Source of the DNA: Sphingomonas sp. AR_OL41
GTDB lineage: Bacteria; Pseudomonadota; Alphaproteobacteria; Sphingomonadales; Sphingomonadaceae
Assembly (NCBI RefSeq): GCF_029911635.1
Contig: NZ_JARYTI010000001.1
Span: 62,001-126,000, forward strand
DNA length: 64,000 nucleotides
Direction of reading: 5' to 3'
The notes under the pieces were generated by a model that ran no database searches, had not been told where the DNA came from, and was given only the letters and a program-made list of their open reading frames with translations. The position numbers and the translations under genes were made by a program. This document shows, one piece after another, positions 9,186 to 18,430 of this stretch (position 1 is its first letter; each line of letters starts with the position of its first letter).

Positions 9186-10463
9186 TCAGCGCCGCATCGC
9201 TTCCTTCGCCGCGACCGCCTCGGGCAGATCGGCATATTTGCCGAACTCGTTGCGGGCGATGGCGCGGTTGTGGACCTCGTCCGGGCCATCGGCAAAGCGC
9301 AGCGTGCGCATCGCGGCCCAGTCATGCGCGAGATGGAAGTCCTGGCTGACGCCGCCGCCACCATGTGCCTGGATCGCATCGTCGAGAATCTGCAGCGCCA
9401 TGTTGGGCGCGGCGACCTTGATCATCGCGATCTCGAGTTGCGCGGCCTTGTTGCCGGCCTTGTCCATCATGTCGGCGGCCTTGAGGCACAGCAGGCGCGT
9501 CATCTCGATATCGATGCGCGCCTTGGCGATGCGCTGTTCCCATACCGAATGATCGGCGATGCGCTTGCCGAAGGCGACGCGCGTGAGCAGACGCTTGGCC
9601 ATCGCCTCGATCGCGGTTTCGGCCACCCCGATCGTGCGCATGCAGTGATGGATGCGGCCCGGCCCGAGCCGCCCCTGCGCGATCTCGAAGCCGCGGCCCT
9701 CACCGAGCAGGATATTCTCGGCCGGCACCTTCACGTCGGTCAGCACGACCTCGCCATGCCCGTGCGGGGCATGGTCATAACCATAGACCGAGAGCATGCG
9801 CTCGATCTTCACGCCGGGCGCTTCCATGTCGAGGATCATCATCGACTGCTGGGTGTGGCGCGACGATTCGGGATTGGTCTTGCCCATCAGGATCGCGACC
9901 TTGCAGCGCGGATCGCCGACGCCCGACGACCACCATTTCGTGCCGTTGACGATGTAATGATCGCCGTCGCGGGCCATCGAGGTCTGGATGTTGGTCGCGT
10001 CGGACGAAGCGACCGCCGGCTCGGTCATCAGGAAGGCCGAGCGGATCTCGCCGTTCATCAGCGGCTTGAGCCAGCGCTCCTTCTGCTCGCGCGTACCGTA
10101 GCGATGAAGCACCTCCATGTTGCCGGTGTCGGGCGCCGAGCAATTGAAGCACTCGCTTGCCCAGCCGACCTTGCCCATTTCCTCGGCGCACAGCGCATAT
10201 TCGAGGTTGGTGAGCTGGGTGCCTTCGAAGGCGAAGCTGTCATCGACATGGGTGCGGCCCGATTGCGGCGGCATGAAGAAATTCCACAGGCCCTGCGCCT
10301 TCGCCTTCTCCTTCATCTCCTCGATCACCGGAATGACCTTCCAGCGCTCGCCCGATTTGGACTGGGCGTCGTAATCGGCCTGTCGCGGGCGGATGTTCTG
10401 GTCGATGAAGGTCTTCACGCGATCCCGGAAGAAGGTCTCTCGTTCATTGAGCGTGAAGTCCAT
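9186..10463 (-). CDS. Acyl-CoA dehydrogenase (ACAD10/11-like)
   Basis: An acyl-CoA dehydrogenase of 425 residues starting [39 protein letters not shown] is the flavin-contact motif, [17 protein letters not shown] follows, and [19 protein letters not shown] and [19 protein letters not shown] form the C-terminal domain. This variant with a GDPRCK segment is the long-chain ACAD11-like type. A longer in-frame extension upstream of 10463 has atypical sequence and no ribosome site. The double-TetR regulator gene diverges from it, suggesting control from the shared 140-bp gap. Confidence 0.9.
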   Translation of the reverse strand: MDFTLNERETFFRDRVKTFIDQNIRPRQADYDAQSKSGERWKVIPVIEEMKEKAKAQGLWNFFMPPQSGRTHVDDSFAFEGTQLTNLEYALCAEEMGKVGWASECFNCSAPDTGNMEVLHRYGTREQKERWLKPLMNGEIRSAFLMTEPAVASSDATNIQTSMARDGDHYIVNGTKWWSSGVGDPRCKVAILMGKTNPESSRHTQQSMMILDMEAPGVKIERMLSVYGYDHAPHGHGEVVLTDVKVPAENILLGEGRGFEIAQGRLGPGRIHHCMRTIGVAETAIEAMAKRLLTRVAFGKRIADHSVWEQRIAKARIDIEMTRLLCLKAADMMDKAGNKAAQLEIAMIKVAAPNMALQILDDAIQAHGGGGVSQDFHLAHDWAAMRTLRFADGPDEVHNRAIARNEFGKYADLPEAVAAKEAMRR

Positions 10464-10506
10464 GGCGGCCTCTCGAATTTGCTGTTTCGGAGGGTCGCTT
10501 AAACCG

Positions 10507-10556
10507 TACCGCGTTTTCGGTAAAGCGCGATCGACACGGAAATCGTAGCGGTAAAG
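10507..10556. promoter_or_regulatory. Possible TetR operator region
   Basis: The gap between the divergent acyl-CoA dehydrogenase (start 10463) and tetR-like gene (start about 10609) holds TACCG-CGTTTT-CGGTA (10507..10522) and two direct CGGTAAAG copies at 10518..10525 and 10549..10556. The position and dyad suggest operator sites, but this is inference. Confidence 0.35.
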
Positions 10557-10608
10557 AGCGGTGGAAAAAACACTGTCTCTTCGAAAATAAGCTGTTACAA
10601 ATTTGTGG

Positions 10609-11853
10609 ATGGAGGCCGAGCTAGCACCCCGACAGGATGAGGATACCTCGACGAAGCGTTTCAAGGCGAAGCGCGACGCGATCCTTGCCGCCGCCGCCGA
10701 GGCAATCAACGAGCAGAGCGCGAAGGGCATGACCTTTGCCGACGTCGCGCAACGCGTCGGGCTCAACACCACCAGCGTGACCTATTACTTCAAGCGCAAG
10801 GAGGACCTCGCCGCCGCTTGCTTCGAGCATACGCTCGACCGGTTGCAGGCGATGCTCGAAGAGGCACTCGTCGAGCCGACGCCGCAGGCGCGAGTCGCCC
10901 GGTACCTGGCTATCAACTTCGACCGCTTCGCCCGAATCGAACGCGGCGAGGAACAGGCCTTCGCCACGCTTTCCGACCTGCGCGCGATGGAAGAGCCGTC
11001 GCGCGGGCGGCTGATGGCGGGATGGCAACGCGTGTTCCGGATGACTCGCACTTTATGGGGCCCGACCAACAATCGCCTGGAAACCGACCTGTACGGCGCG
11101 CGCGCGCATGCACTGCTCGAGAACACCTTCTGGATTCCGGCGTGGCTGACGCGATACGATCTCGACCAATATGATCGTGTGCGCGCCCGCCTGATGGACG
11201 TGTTCGACCACGGCATCGCGGCCGATGGCGAAGGATGGTCACCGACGCTAATCGACCTCGAGCATGACGATGCGGAAGCCGGCCGCGAGGCCTTTCTGCT
11301 GGCGGCGACGCGGCTGATCAACGAGCTCGGTTATCGCGGCGCCTCGGTGCAGAAGATCGCCTCCGAACTCAACGTGACCAAGGGCAGCTTCTATCATCAT
11401 CTCGATGCCAAGGACGATCTGGTCACCGCCTGCTACAAACGGAGCTTCGACACGATCGCCGATGCTCAGCATCTCGCCGACAGCCAGGGCGGCAGTCACT
11501 GGCATCGCCTGTCGAGCACCATCGCAACGCTGCTCGACGTGCAGTTTTCCGAGCGCGGTCCGCTGCTGCGCACCACCGCGCTGAGTGGCCTGCCGGTCGG
11601 CGTCAGGCGGACGATGATCGAGCGCTCCAACCGCATTGCGCGGCGCTATTCGGGGACGATCAGCGACGGTATCGCCGAGGGCTCGATCCGCCCGATCGAC
11701 CCGCTGATTTCGGCGCAATCGCTGATGGCGTTGCAGAATGCCGCCTTCGACATGCGGAAATGGGCATCGACCATGCCGCGCGACCGGGCGGTTGCGTTCT
11801 ACGCCTCGACCCTCGCCTTCGGGCTGTTCGACGATCGGGTATTGTCGCTCTGA
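10609..11853 (+). CDS. Fused tandem TetR-family regulator (two HTH domains)
   Basis: A protein of 414 residues, twice the usual TetR size. The first DNA-binding domain spans about residues 20-70 ([18 protein letters not shown] then YYFKRKEDL). The second begins near residue 225 ([18 protein letters not shown] then [10 protein letters not shown]). Each is followed by a helical ligand-binding-type region, so two TetR units seem fused head to tail. Divergence from an acyl-CoA dehydrogenase and a downstream glutaryl-CoA dehydrogenase suggests an acyl-CoA-responsive repressor. A TTG at 10603 is an alternative start. Confidence 0.85.
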   Translation: MEAELAPRQDEDTSTKRFKAKRDAILAAAAEAINEQSAKGMTFADVAQRVGLNTTSVTYYFKRKEDLAAACFEHTLDRLQAMLEEALVEPTPQARVARYLAINFDRFARIERGEEQAFATLSDLRAMEEPSRGRLMAGWQRVFRMTRTLWGPTNNRLETDLYGARAHALLENTFWIPAWLTRYDLDQYDRVRARLMDVFDHGIAADGEGWSPTLIDLEHDDAEAGREAFLLAATRLINELGYRGASVQKIASELNVTKGSFYHHLDAKDDLVTACYKRSFDTIADAQHLADSQGGSHWHRLSSTIATLLDVQFSERGPLLRTTALSGLPVGVRRTMIERSNRIARRYSGTISDGIAEGSIRPIDPLISAQSLMALQNAAFDMRKWASTMPRDRAVAFYASTLAFGLFDDRVLSL

Positions 11854-11922
11854 ATCCCTTGCGGACGGGTGGACAAGACCCCTGCCCGGCTGGCACGGGC
11901 ACGATATTCTTTGGAGATAGAC

Positions 11923-13107
11923 ATGGCCGGCATGGGCGCATTCGACTGGGCTGATCCCTTCCTGCTCGACGATCAACTCGAGGACGACGAGCGGATGATC
12001 CGCGACAGCGCGCGCGCCTATGCGCAGGACAAGCTCGCACCGCGCATCATCGACGCCTTCGCTCACGAGACGACCGACCCGGAGATTTTCCGCGAAATGG
12101 GCGCGCTCGGTCTGCTCGGCCCGACGATCCCCGAGGAATATGGCGGGGTCGGCACCAACTATGTCGCTTATGGCCTGGTCGCGCGCGAGGTCGAGCGCGT
12201 CGACAGCGGCTATCGCTCGATGATGAGCGTCCAGTCGAGCCTCGTGATGTTCCCGATCTTCGAATATGGTTCGGAAGAACAGCGCCGCAAATATCTGCCC
12301 AAGCTGGCGAGCGGCGAATGGATCGGTTGCTTCGGCCTGACCGAACCCGATGCCGGTTCCGATCCCGGCGGCATGAAGACCCGCGCGGTGAAGACCGATG
12401 GCGGTTATCGCATCTCCGGTTCCAAGACGTGGATCAGCAACGCGCCGATCGCCGATGTGTTCGTCATCTGGTGCAAGTCCGACGCGCATGGCGGCGGCAT
12501 CCGCGGCTTCATCCTCGAAAAGGGCATGAAGGGGCTGAGCGCGCCCAAGATCGAGGGCAAGCTTTCCTTACGTGCCTCGATCACCGGCATGGTCATGATG
12601 GACGATGTCGAGGTCGGCGAGGACGCGCTGCTCCCCGAGGTGCAGGGCCTGAAGGGGCCGTTCGGGTGCCTCAACCGCGCGCGCTACGGCATTTCATGGG
12701 GCGCGCTTGGGGCGGCGGAGTTCTGCTATCACGCGGCGCGGCAATATGGTCTCGACCGTGCGCAGTTCGGCCGCCCGCTCGCCGCGACGCAACTCTACCA
12801 GAAGAAGCTCGCCGACATGCAGACCGAGATCGCGCTCGGACTGCAGGCGAGCTTGCGCGTCGGGCGCCTGATGGACGCGGGCAAGTTCGCCCCGGAGACG
12901 ATCTCGATCGTCAAGCGCAACAATGTCGGCAAGTCGCTCGATATCGCCCGCCAGGCGCGTGACATGCATGGCGGCAACGGCATTTCGGGCGAATATCAGG
13001 TCATGCGCCATTTGATGAACCTCGAAACGGTCAATACCTATGAAGGCGCGCATGACGTGCATGCGCTGATCCTCGGTCGCGCCATCACCGGCATCGCAGC
13101 CTTCTGA
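11923..13107 (+). CDS. gcdH: Glutaryl-CoA dehydrogenase
   Basis: A protein of 394 residues closely matching glutaryl-CoA dehydrogenases, which oxidatively decarboxylate glutaryl-CoA to crotonyl-CoA in lysine, tryptophan and benzoate breakdown. [56 protein letters not shown] and [19 protein letters not shown] are all signature stretches. The ATG at 11923 has GGAG at 11911; an earlier GTG at 11869 has no such site. The stop overlaps the next start by one base, coupling it to a CoA transferase; in several bacteria such a transferase makes glutaryl-CoA. Confidence 0.9.
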   Translation: MAGMGAFDWADPFLLDDQLEDDERMIRDSARAYAQDKLAPRIIDAFAHETTDPEIFREMGALGLLGPTIPEEYGGVGTNYVAYGLVAREVERVDSGYRSMMSVQSSLVMFPIFEYGSEEQRRKYLPKLASGEWIGCFGLTEPDAGSDPGGMKTRAVKTDGGYRISGSKTWISNAPIADVFVIWCKSDAHGGGIRGFILEKGMKGLSAPKIEGKLSLRASITGMVMMDDVEVGEDALLPEVQGLKGPFGCLNRARYGISWGALGAAEFCYHAARQYGLDRAQFGRPLAATQLYQKKLADMQTEIALGLQASLRVGRLMDAGKFAPETISIVKRNNVGKSLDIARQARDMHGGNGISGEYQVMRHLMNLETVNTYEGAHDVHALILGRAITGIAAF

Positions 13108-14228
13108 TGGGCGCCCCTGCCCCGCTGGCCGGCCTGCGCATCCTCGAGCTTGCCGGGATCGGCCCGGGGCCGTTCTGCGGCATGATGCTGGCAGACCATG
13201 GCGCCGAGGTGATCCGCGTCGAGCGGCCGAATACCGCCAGCCTGACTGAGCGTGAACGCGACCCGCTGCTGCGCTCACGACGCTCGATCGCGCTCGACCT
13301 GAAAGACCCGGCCGCCGTTGCGGCGGTGCGTCGGCTCGCTGCGACCTGCGACGGCCTTATCGAGGGGTTTCGGCCCGGGGTGATGGAACGGCTCGGCCTT
13401 GGGCCTGAAGTGCTGATCGGCGACAACCCGAAGCTCGTCTATGGCCGCATGACCGGGTGGGGCCAGACCGGCCCGCTCGCTCCCGAACCCGGGCACGACA
13501 TTAATTACATCGCGATCTCGGGTGCGCTGCACGCCTTTGGCGAGGCGGGACGCCGCCCGGTGCCGCCGATCAACCTCGCCGGCGATTTCGGTGGCGGCGG
13601 GATGTTCCTCGCCTTCGGAATGCTTGCCGCAATCCTCCAGGCGCAGGCGACCGGCCAGGGCCAGGTGGTCGACTGTGCGATGACCGAGGGCTCTTCCGTG
13701 CTGATGAGCATGATGTGGGGCTTTCGCGCGATGGGGCGGTGGAGCGACAAGCGCGGCACCAATCTGCTCGATGGCGGGGCGCATTTCTACGACACCTACG
13801 AGACCGCCGATGGCAAGTGGCTGGCGGTCGGGGCGATCGAACCGCCCTTCTATGCGGCGCTGCGCGCGGTGATGGGGCTTAGCGATAGTGAATGGGACGC
13901 GCAGTTCGCGCCCGCGATGTGGTCGCGCCTCAAGGCCGAACTGACCCGGCGCTTTGCCGAGCGCACACGCGACGATTGGGTCGCTGCCTTTGCCGGGCAC
14001 GAGGCGTGCGTGGCGCCGGTGCTCGACTTCGACGAGGCGGTCACTCACCCGCACAATGTCGCGCGGCAAAGCTTCGTTACCGCGGGCGGCGTCACCCAGC
14101 CCGCACCGGCGCCGCGCTATTCGGCCAGCGGCACCACACCGCCGCGTATGGCCGGCGCCGCGGAAGGTCGGGCGATCCTGGCGGAAGCGGGCTTCGACGA
14201 AGATGAGATCGCCGCGCTGGGCCAGTAG
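13107..14228 (+). CDS. CaiB/BaiF family CoA transferase
   Basis: A class III CoA transferase/racemase of 373 residues. [20 protein letters not shown] and [14 protein letters not shown] form the N-terminal CoA-binding Rossmann part; [13 protein letters not shown] carries the conserved aspartate that forms the acyl intermediate. Family members move CoA between acids or racemise 2-methylacyl-CoA. The TGATG overlap with gcdH suggests a succinyl-CoA:glutarate transferase role (as for the GcdH partner elsewhere), but the internal motifs also fit alpha-methylacyl-CoA racemase. Confidence 0.85.
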   Translation: MGAPAPLAGLRILELAGIGPGPFCGMMLADHGAEVIRVERPNTASLTERERDPLLRSRRSIALDLKDPAAVAAVRRLAATCDGLIEGFRPGVMERLGLGPEVLIGDNPKLVYGRMTGWGQTGPLAPEPGHDINYIAISGALHAFGEAGRRPVPPINLAGDFGGGGMFLAFGMLAAILQAQATGQGQVVDCAMTEGSSVLMSMMWGFRAMGRWSDKRGTNLLDGGAHFYDTYETADGKWLAVGAIEPPFYAALRAVMGLSDSEWDAQFAPAMWSRLKAELTRRFAERTRDDWVAAFAGHEACVAPVLDFDEAVTHPHNVARQSFVTAGGVTQPAPAPRYSASGTTPPRMAGAAEGRAILAEAGFDEDEIAALGQ

Positions 14229-14303
14229 CACGCAACTCTGGCCATCATCGCGGTGCTGCGATAATATGGCCGCATACCAACCGCTCGAAACCGGAGAGTG
14301 ACC

Positions 14304-15062
14304 ATGGCGACAGCCGTCCTTCGCAACAGCCAGATGAGCGCATCCGAATGGGAAGCGCGCCAGCAGCTCGCCTCCTGCTACCGCGTGTTCGACATGCTCG
14401 GCTGGTCGGAGATGATCTACAACCACATCACGGTGAAGCTCGACGAGGAAGGCGCCTTCCTGATCAACCCGTTCGGACTGCATTTCAGCGAGGTGACGGC
14501 GTCTAACCTGGTCAAGATCGACATCGACGGCAACAAGCTCGACGACAATCCCTACCCCGTCAACCGCGCCGGCTTCGTCCAGCATGCGCTGTTCCATCGC
14601 CATTTGCCCGACGCGCATTGCATCATGCACACCCATACCACCGCCGGCATGGCGGTCAGCTCGGTCGAGGGCGGGTTGCGTCCGACCAATTTCTACGCCT
14701 GCAATTTCGCCGGGCAGATCGCATACCATGACTTCGAAGGCGTTACGGTGCGCGACGAGGAAGGGACCCGCCTGATGGAGCATCTCGGCGACAAGCGGGT
14801 GATGCTGCTCAAGAACCACGGCATCCTGGTGATGGGAAAGACGCTGCCCGAGGCTTTCATCAAGCACTGGTCGCTGCAGCGCGCATGCGAGATCCAGATC
14901 GCCACCGCCTCGATGGGCACGCCGATCGAGGTCTCGCCCGAGGTGATCGCCGTGCACCAGCGCGATCTGTACATGGCGCAGGTGCCCGGCGGCACGGGCA
15001 CGGCCGATTTCGCCGCAATGGTGCGCAAGGTCGACAAGATCGATCCGAGCTGGCGTGACTGA
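14304..15062 (+). CDS. Class II aldolase/adducin family protein
   Basis: A 252-residue protein with the class II aldolase/adducin fold. HTHTTAGMAV holds two zinc-binding histidines and KNHGILVMGKTLPEAF a third; YNHITVKLDEEGAFLINPFG is the N-terminal family motif. Bacterial homologues of this size are metal-dependent aldolases or decarboxylase-like enzymes, and the substrate is not clear. The ATG at 14304 has GGAGAG upstream. It is the last plus-strand gene before a convergent dioxygenase gene 10 bp away. Confidence 0.85.
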   Translation: MATAVLRNSQMSASEWEARQQLASCYRVFDMLGWSEMIYNHITVKLDEEGAFLINPFGLHFSEVTASNLVKIDIDGNKLDDNPYPVNRAGFVQHALFHRHLPDAHCIMHTHTTAGMAVSSVEGGLRPTNFYACNFAGQIAYHDFEGVTVRDEEGTRLMEHLGDKRVMLLKNHGILVMGKTLPEAFIKHWSLQRACEIQIATASMGTPIEVSPEVIAVHQRDLYMAQVPGGTGTADFAAMVRKVDKIDPSWRD

Positions 15063-15072
15063 TCTTCGCTAA

Positions 15073-15879
15073 TCAGCCGAAGCGGTAACCCGACACCACC
15101 CATCCCATCACGACATCGCGATAATCGTGCACGGCGATGTCGTCGGCACCGGCGCCGAGCGCAACCATCAGCGGGAGCAGATGCTCCTCGCGCGGGTGCG
15201 CGAAACGGGCATGCGGCAGTTCTGCCCAGCGCGACACGCGCGCGGCACGTGCCGCCGGGTCCGGATCGACGACCGCGTCGGTCAGGGCGGCATCCCATAT
15301 GTCGGCGAGCGGCGTCACCGAGGCGCCGCGTGCGCGCAGATTGTGGAAACTCATGCCCGAGCCAATGATGAGCACGCCCTCGTCGCGTAGCGGTGCCAGC
15401 GACCGTCCCATCGCAATATGCGCTGCGGGATCCAGATCCTGGCGGAGCGACAATTGCGCAAGCGGGATATCGGCACCGGGAACCGCCACCATCATCGGGA
15501 TGAACACGCCATGGTCCCAGCCGCGCGCCGTCTCCTCGGTTGTCGCGAAACCGGCCACATCGAGCAGCCCCGCCGCGCGGCGCGCGACGTCGGGGGCGCC
15601 CGGCGCATCCCACTTCAGATGATAGGTGTGTTCCGGGAAGCCGTAATAGTCGTAGAGCAGGGGCTGACCGGTGCCGACATGCACAGCGACTGGCATGCCC
15701 TCCCAATGGCCCGAGATTAGCAGGATAGCGCGTGGCCGCTCTGGTAACGATGCAATCAGGCCGGCGAGATAGGCTTGCATGCCCTGCCACATCGGATCGG
15801 GCGCGCCGCCACCGGGGTCCATGAAGAAGCAAGGGCCGCCGCCATGAGGTATGAAGAGGGTTGGTTGTCGCATGGTCAT
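15073..15879 (-). CDS. DODA-type extradiol aromatic ring-opening dioxygenase
   Basis: A 268-residue protein of the 4,5-DOPA dioxygenase family. TLFIPHGGGPCFFMDPG near the N-terminus holds the first iron/zinc-binding histidine, AILLISGHWEG the second, and RGWDHGVFIPMMVAVPGADI a third His region; HPREEHLLPLMVALGAGADD is the C-terminal motif. Such proteins cleave catechol-like rings with O2, though many bacterial members have no known substrate. ATGs at 15879 and 15873 are both possible starts. Confidence 0.85.
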   Translation of the reverse strand: MTMRQPTLFIPHGGGPCFFMDPGGGAPDPMWQGMQAYLAGLIASLPERPRAILLISGHWEGMPVAVHVGTGQPLLYDYYGFPEHTYHLKWDAPGAPDVARRAAGLLDVAGFATTEETARGWDHGVFIPMMVAVPGADIPLAQLSLRQDLDPAAHIAMGRSLAPLRDEGVLIIGSGMSFHNLRARGASVTPLADIWDAALTDAVVDPDPAARAARVSRWAELPHARFAHPREEHLLPLMVALGAGADDIAVHDYRDVVMGWVVSGYRFG

Positions 15880-16026
15880 GATATCGGCGAGGTCGGCGGG
15901 CACCGCAATCGCGGGTTATGAAACACCCCGTTTCGCAATACGGTCGCACAGATGCTGCGGCATGGCGCGGGATCGACCGAAAACCGTTTTCCACTTTCCG
16001 ACTGGATCGCTTAAGGTCGGCGCCTG

Positions 16027-16569
16027 ATGACCCGCTTCACCGTCAACAACCAGCCCGTCCACTATCGCATGGACCCCGAGACGCCGTTGCTCTGGGCGTT
16101 GCGCGACGCGTCGAACCTGACGGGGACGAAATATGGCTGCGGCAATGGCGAATGCGGCGCCTGCATCGTCGATATCGACAATGAGGCGGTGCGCGCCTGC
16201 CAGGCGAATATCGGGGCGATCGAGGGCAGCATCGTAACCACCATCGAGGGCCTGTCACGCGAGCGCGACCATCCGGTGCAGCTTGCTTTCATCGAAGACA
16301 ATGTCTCGCAATGCGGCTTCTGCATCCCCGGATTGGTGATGGCCGCGGCGGTGTTGCTCAAGAAGAACCGGAACCCCACCGAAGAAGAAATCAAGATGGC
16401 GATCACCAATATCTGCCGGTGCGGCATCTATCCTCGCCTCGTCGAAGCGATCATAAAAGCAGCACGGGTCCAGCGCGGCGACGAGACGATCGACAGCGCC
16501 GCGTCTCCCGGAATCGCGCCGGCAGAAGCATCGCGCGTGGTGCCCGCGCTGACACCGACACGCCGATAA
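16027..16569 (+). CDS. (2Fe-2S)-binding protein, isoquinoline/aldehyde oxidoreductase small-subunit type
   Basis: A protein of 180 residues with two 2Fe-2S domains. KYGCGNGECGACIV is the plant-type ferredoxin cluster, and QCGFCIPGLVMAA plus ICRCGIYPRLVEAI form the helical second cluster. This is the small subunit layout of molybdenum hydroxylases such as isoquinoline 1-oxidoreductase IorA. The large molybdopterin subunit is not next to it, so it is an orphan here and may partner with a subunit encoded elsewhere. The last 30 residues are Ala/Pro-rich and variable. Confidence 0.85.
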   Translation: MTRFTVNNQPVHYRMDPETPLLWALRDASNLTGTKYGCGNGECGACIVDIDNEAVRACQANIGAIEGSIVTTIEGLSRERDHPVQLAFIEDNVSQCGFCIPGLVMAAAVLLKKNRNPTEEEIKMAITNICRCGIYPRLVEAIIKAARVQRGDETIDSAASPGIAPAEASRVVPALTPTRR

Positions 16570-16686
16570 ACCTTTGCCGAAAGCTTTCTGAACGCTGACA
16601 CACGGGTTCAGAAACAGGTCAATGAAGGAAGCGCAAAAGGACAGCAAGCCGGGTGAAGTCATGCGGCGATGAGGAGGAATTCTTCG

Positions 16687-17616
16687 ATGCGTAAGATCTT
16701 GCTTGCCGCGATCATGGCAGCCTCGGCCCTGGTGCCGGCGGCAGCGTTCGCGCAGAATGACGAACATGGTCGCGGCGGCTGGCGCCAGCAGCGTGAGGGC
16801 GGTGGTGGCGATCGGCCGCAGCCGCAACTGCAACCGCGCCAGGAAGCCCCGCGCCAGTTCCAGCAGCCGCAGGTGCAGCAACCCCAGCCGCAACCGCGGT
16901 TCGAGCGGCCGCAGGGTGGCGGTTTCCAGCGCGGCGACGGCGGCGCGGGTTTCCAGCGTCCTGACCGTGGTCAGCCTCCAGTCCAGGTCCAGCAGGGCCA
17001 GCCGCAGGGCGATGGCCAGGGTCGGCGTTGGGGCGGCTGGTCGGGCCGTCCGCAACAGGCACAGCCGCCAGTCATCGCCGCGCCGCCGCCGCAGCAGCAG
17101 CAACAGGCGTGGCGGCAGGATCGTCGCGACGGGCGCCCCGATCAGCGTGCCGATGGCCGGCCACAGGGCGGTCGCGGCGGTGACTGGCAGGGCAATGACG
17201 GCCGCCGCGGCAATGACGGTCAGCGTGGCGACTGGCGCGGCAATGGCGGGCAGCGCGGTGATTGGCGCGGCAATGGCAGCCAGCGTGCCGACAACCATGG
17301 CGGCAACTGGAACCGCGGCTGGCGCAACGACAGTCGTTACGACTGGAACCGCTCGCGCCGCTACAATCGCGAAAATTTCCACCTGCCGCGTTACTATGCG
17401 CCGCATGGCTGGGATTATGGCTATCGCCGCTTCTCGATCGGCTTCCGGCTGAGCTCGATCCTGTTCGAGCAAAACTACTGGATCGACGATCCCTATTATT
17501 ATGACCTGCCACCGGCCTATGGCCCGTATCGCTGGGTACGTTATTACAATGATGCGATACTGGTCGATATCTATACCGGCGAGGTCGTCGATACGGTCTA
17601 CGACATCTTCTGGTAG
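16687..17616 (+). CDS. RcnB-like exported protein with Gln/Pro/Gly-rich region
   Basis: A 309-residue secreted protein. Residues 1-22 are a signal peptide (ILLAAIMAASALVPAAAFAQ). Residues about 25-215 are low-complexity, rich in Gln, Pro, Arg and Gly, with repeated RGNGGQRGDW-like units. The last 100 residues (FHLPRYYAPHGWDYGYRR, then YRWVRYYNDAILVDIYTGEV) match the RcnB domain, first known from an E. coli periplasmic nickel/cobalt homeostasis protein. A strong AGGAGG lies at 16671. It is followed by a clear terminator. Metal homeostasis is inferred from the family. Confidence 0.8.
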   Translation: MRKILLAAIMAASALVPAAAFAQNDEHGRGGWRQQREGGGGDRPQPQLQPRQEAPRQFQQPQVQQPQPQPRFERPQGGGFQRGDGGAGFQRPDRGQPPVQVQQGQPQGDGQGRRWGGWSGRPQQAQPPVIAAPPPQQQQQAWRQDRRDGRPDQRADGRPQGGRGGDWQGNDGRRGNDGQRGDWRGNGGQRGDWRGNGSQRADNHGGNWNRGWRNDSRYDWNRSRRYNRENFHLPRYYAPHGWDYGYRRFSIGFRLSSILFEQNYWIDDPYYYDLPPAYGPYRWVRYYNDAILVDIYTGEVVDTVYDIFW

Positions 17617-17637
17617 GGCCGGCCCCACCACGAAACG

Positions 17638-17663
17638 GAGGCCCGGTGGCAACACCGGGCCTC
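17638..17663 (+). terminator. Rho-independent terminator after the RcnB-like gene
   Basis: GAGGCCCGGTG, loop GCAA, CACCGGGCCTC is a perfect 11-bp stem, followed by TTGTCTTTTGG. It lies 21 bp after the RcnB-like stop codon. Confidence 0.8.
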
Positions 17664-17698
17664 TTGTCTTTTGGCCTTCGTCACGCGAGGAAGGCACC

Positions 17699-18382
17699 AT
17701 GCTGTTCCGCAAGAAACCCGGCGCCGCCTCCCCCGTACGGCAGTTGGCCGGGCAAAGCGTTTCTCAACGCCTCGAGGCCAATCCTCGCGTCAAGCGCGCG
17801 CCGCTCGAGACGGTGCAGATTTATTATCATCCCGATTTTCTCGACGTCGCGCAGTGCGCCAAACTGCGGCAGATGATCGACGCCAATCGGCGCCCGTCGA
17901 CGCTGCTCGCCGACCCCAACGAACCCAATTACCGTACCAGCGAGAGTTGCGACATGGATCGCTGGTCACCCGATGTGCGGCCGATCGACGAGGCGATCGC
18001 GATGCTGATCGGGATCGACCCCGACAATGGCGAGACGATGCAGGGCCAGCGATATGCGATCGGCCAGCAATTCCGCCCGCATCACGACTATTTCCACGAG
18101 AACGAGCCCTATTGGCCGAGCATGGTCGCGTGCGGGGGGCAGCGCACCTGGACGGCGATGATCTTCCTCAACGATGTCGAAGAGGGCGGCGCGACCTGGT
18201 TTCCCCAGGCCGGCATCCGCGTCGCGCCCAAGCGCGGCTTGCTGCTCGCCTGGAACAACATGAACCCCGACGGCAGCCCGAACACGCTGACACTGCATGA
18301 GGGCATGCCGGTGGTGAAGGGGACGAAATACATCATCACGAAGTGGTTTCGCGAGGGCCGCTGGCTGCCCAATTACAGCTGA
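17699..18382 (+). CDS. 2OG-Fe(II) oxygenase, prolyl 4-hydroxylase type
   Basis: A protein of 227 residues of the 2-oxoglutarate/Fe(II) dioxygenase superfamily. RPHHDYFHEN supplies the iron-binding His-x-Asp; LHEGMPVVKGTKYIITKWF supplies the distal His and the Lys that binds 2-oxoglutarate. GGATWFPQAGIRVAPKRG lies between them as in prolyl 4-hydroxylase alpha domains. A GAGGAAG ribosome site precedes the ATG at 17699; the longer frame upstream overlaps the RcnB-like gene. The target protein or peptide is unknown. Confidence 0.85.
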   Translation: MLFRKKPGAASPVRQLAGQSVSQRLEANPRVKRAPLETVQIYYHPDFLDVAQCAKLRQMIDANRRPSTLLADPNEPNYRTSESCDMDRWSPDVRPIDEAIAMLIGIDPDNGETMQGQRYAIGQQFRPHHDYFHENEPYWPSMVACGGQRTWTAMIFLNDVEEGGATWFPQAGIRVAPKRGLLLAWNNMNPDGSPNTLTLHEGMPVVKGTKYIITKWFREGRWLPNYS

Positions 18383-18430
18383 GACGCGCGCGACACTCGA
18401 CAATCGCCCGCCTTGTTCTAAGCCCGTGCG

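Noticed and set aside
13275..14957. Minus-strand frame of 560 residues opposite the CaiB and aldolase genes
   Set aside because: His/Arg/Gly-rich shadow; both plus-strand genes are intact with family motifs and coupled starts.
16255..17712. Minus-strand frame of 485 residues opposite the RcnB-like gene
   Set aside because: Sequence is low-complexity Ala/Ile/Val repeats that mirror the Gln/Gly-rich codons; the plus strand has signal peptide, RcnB domain and ribosome site.
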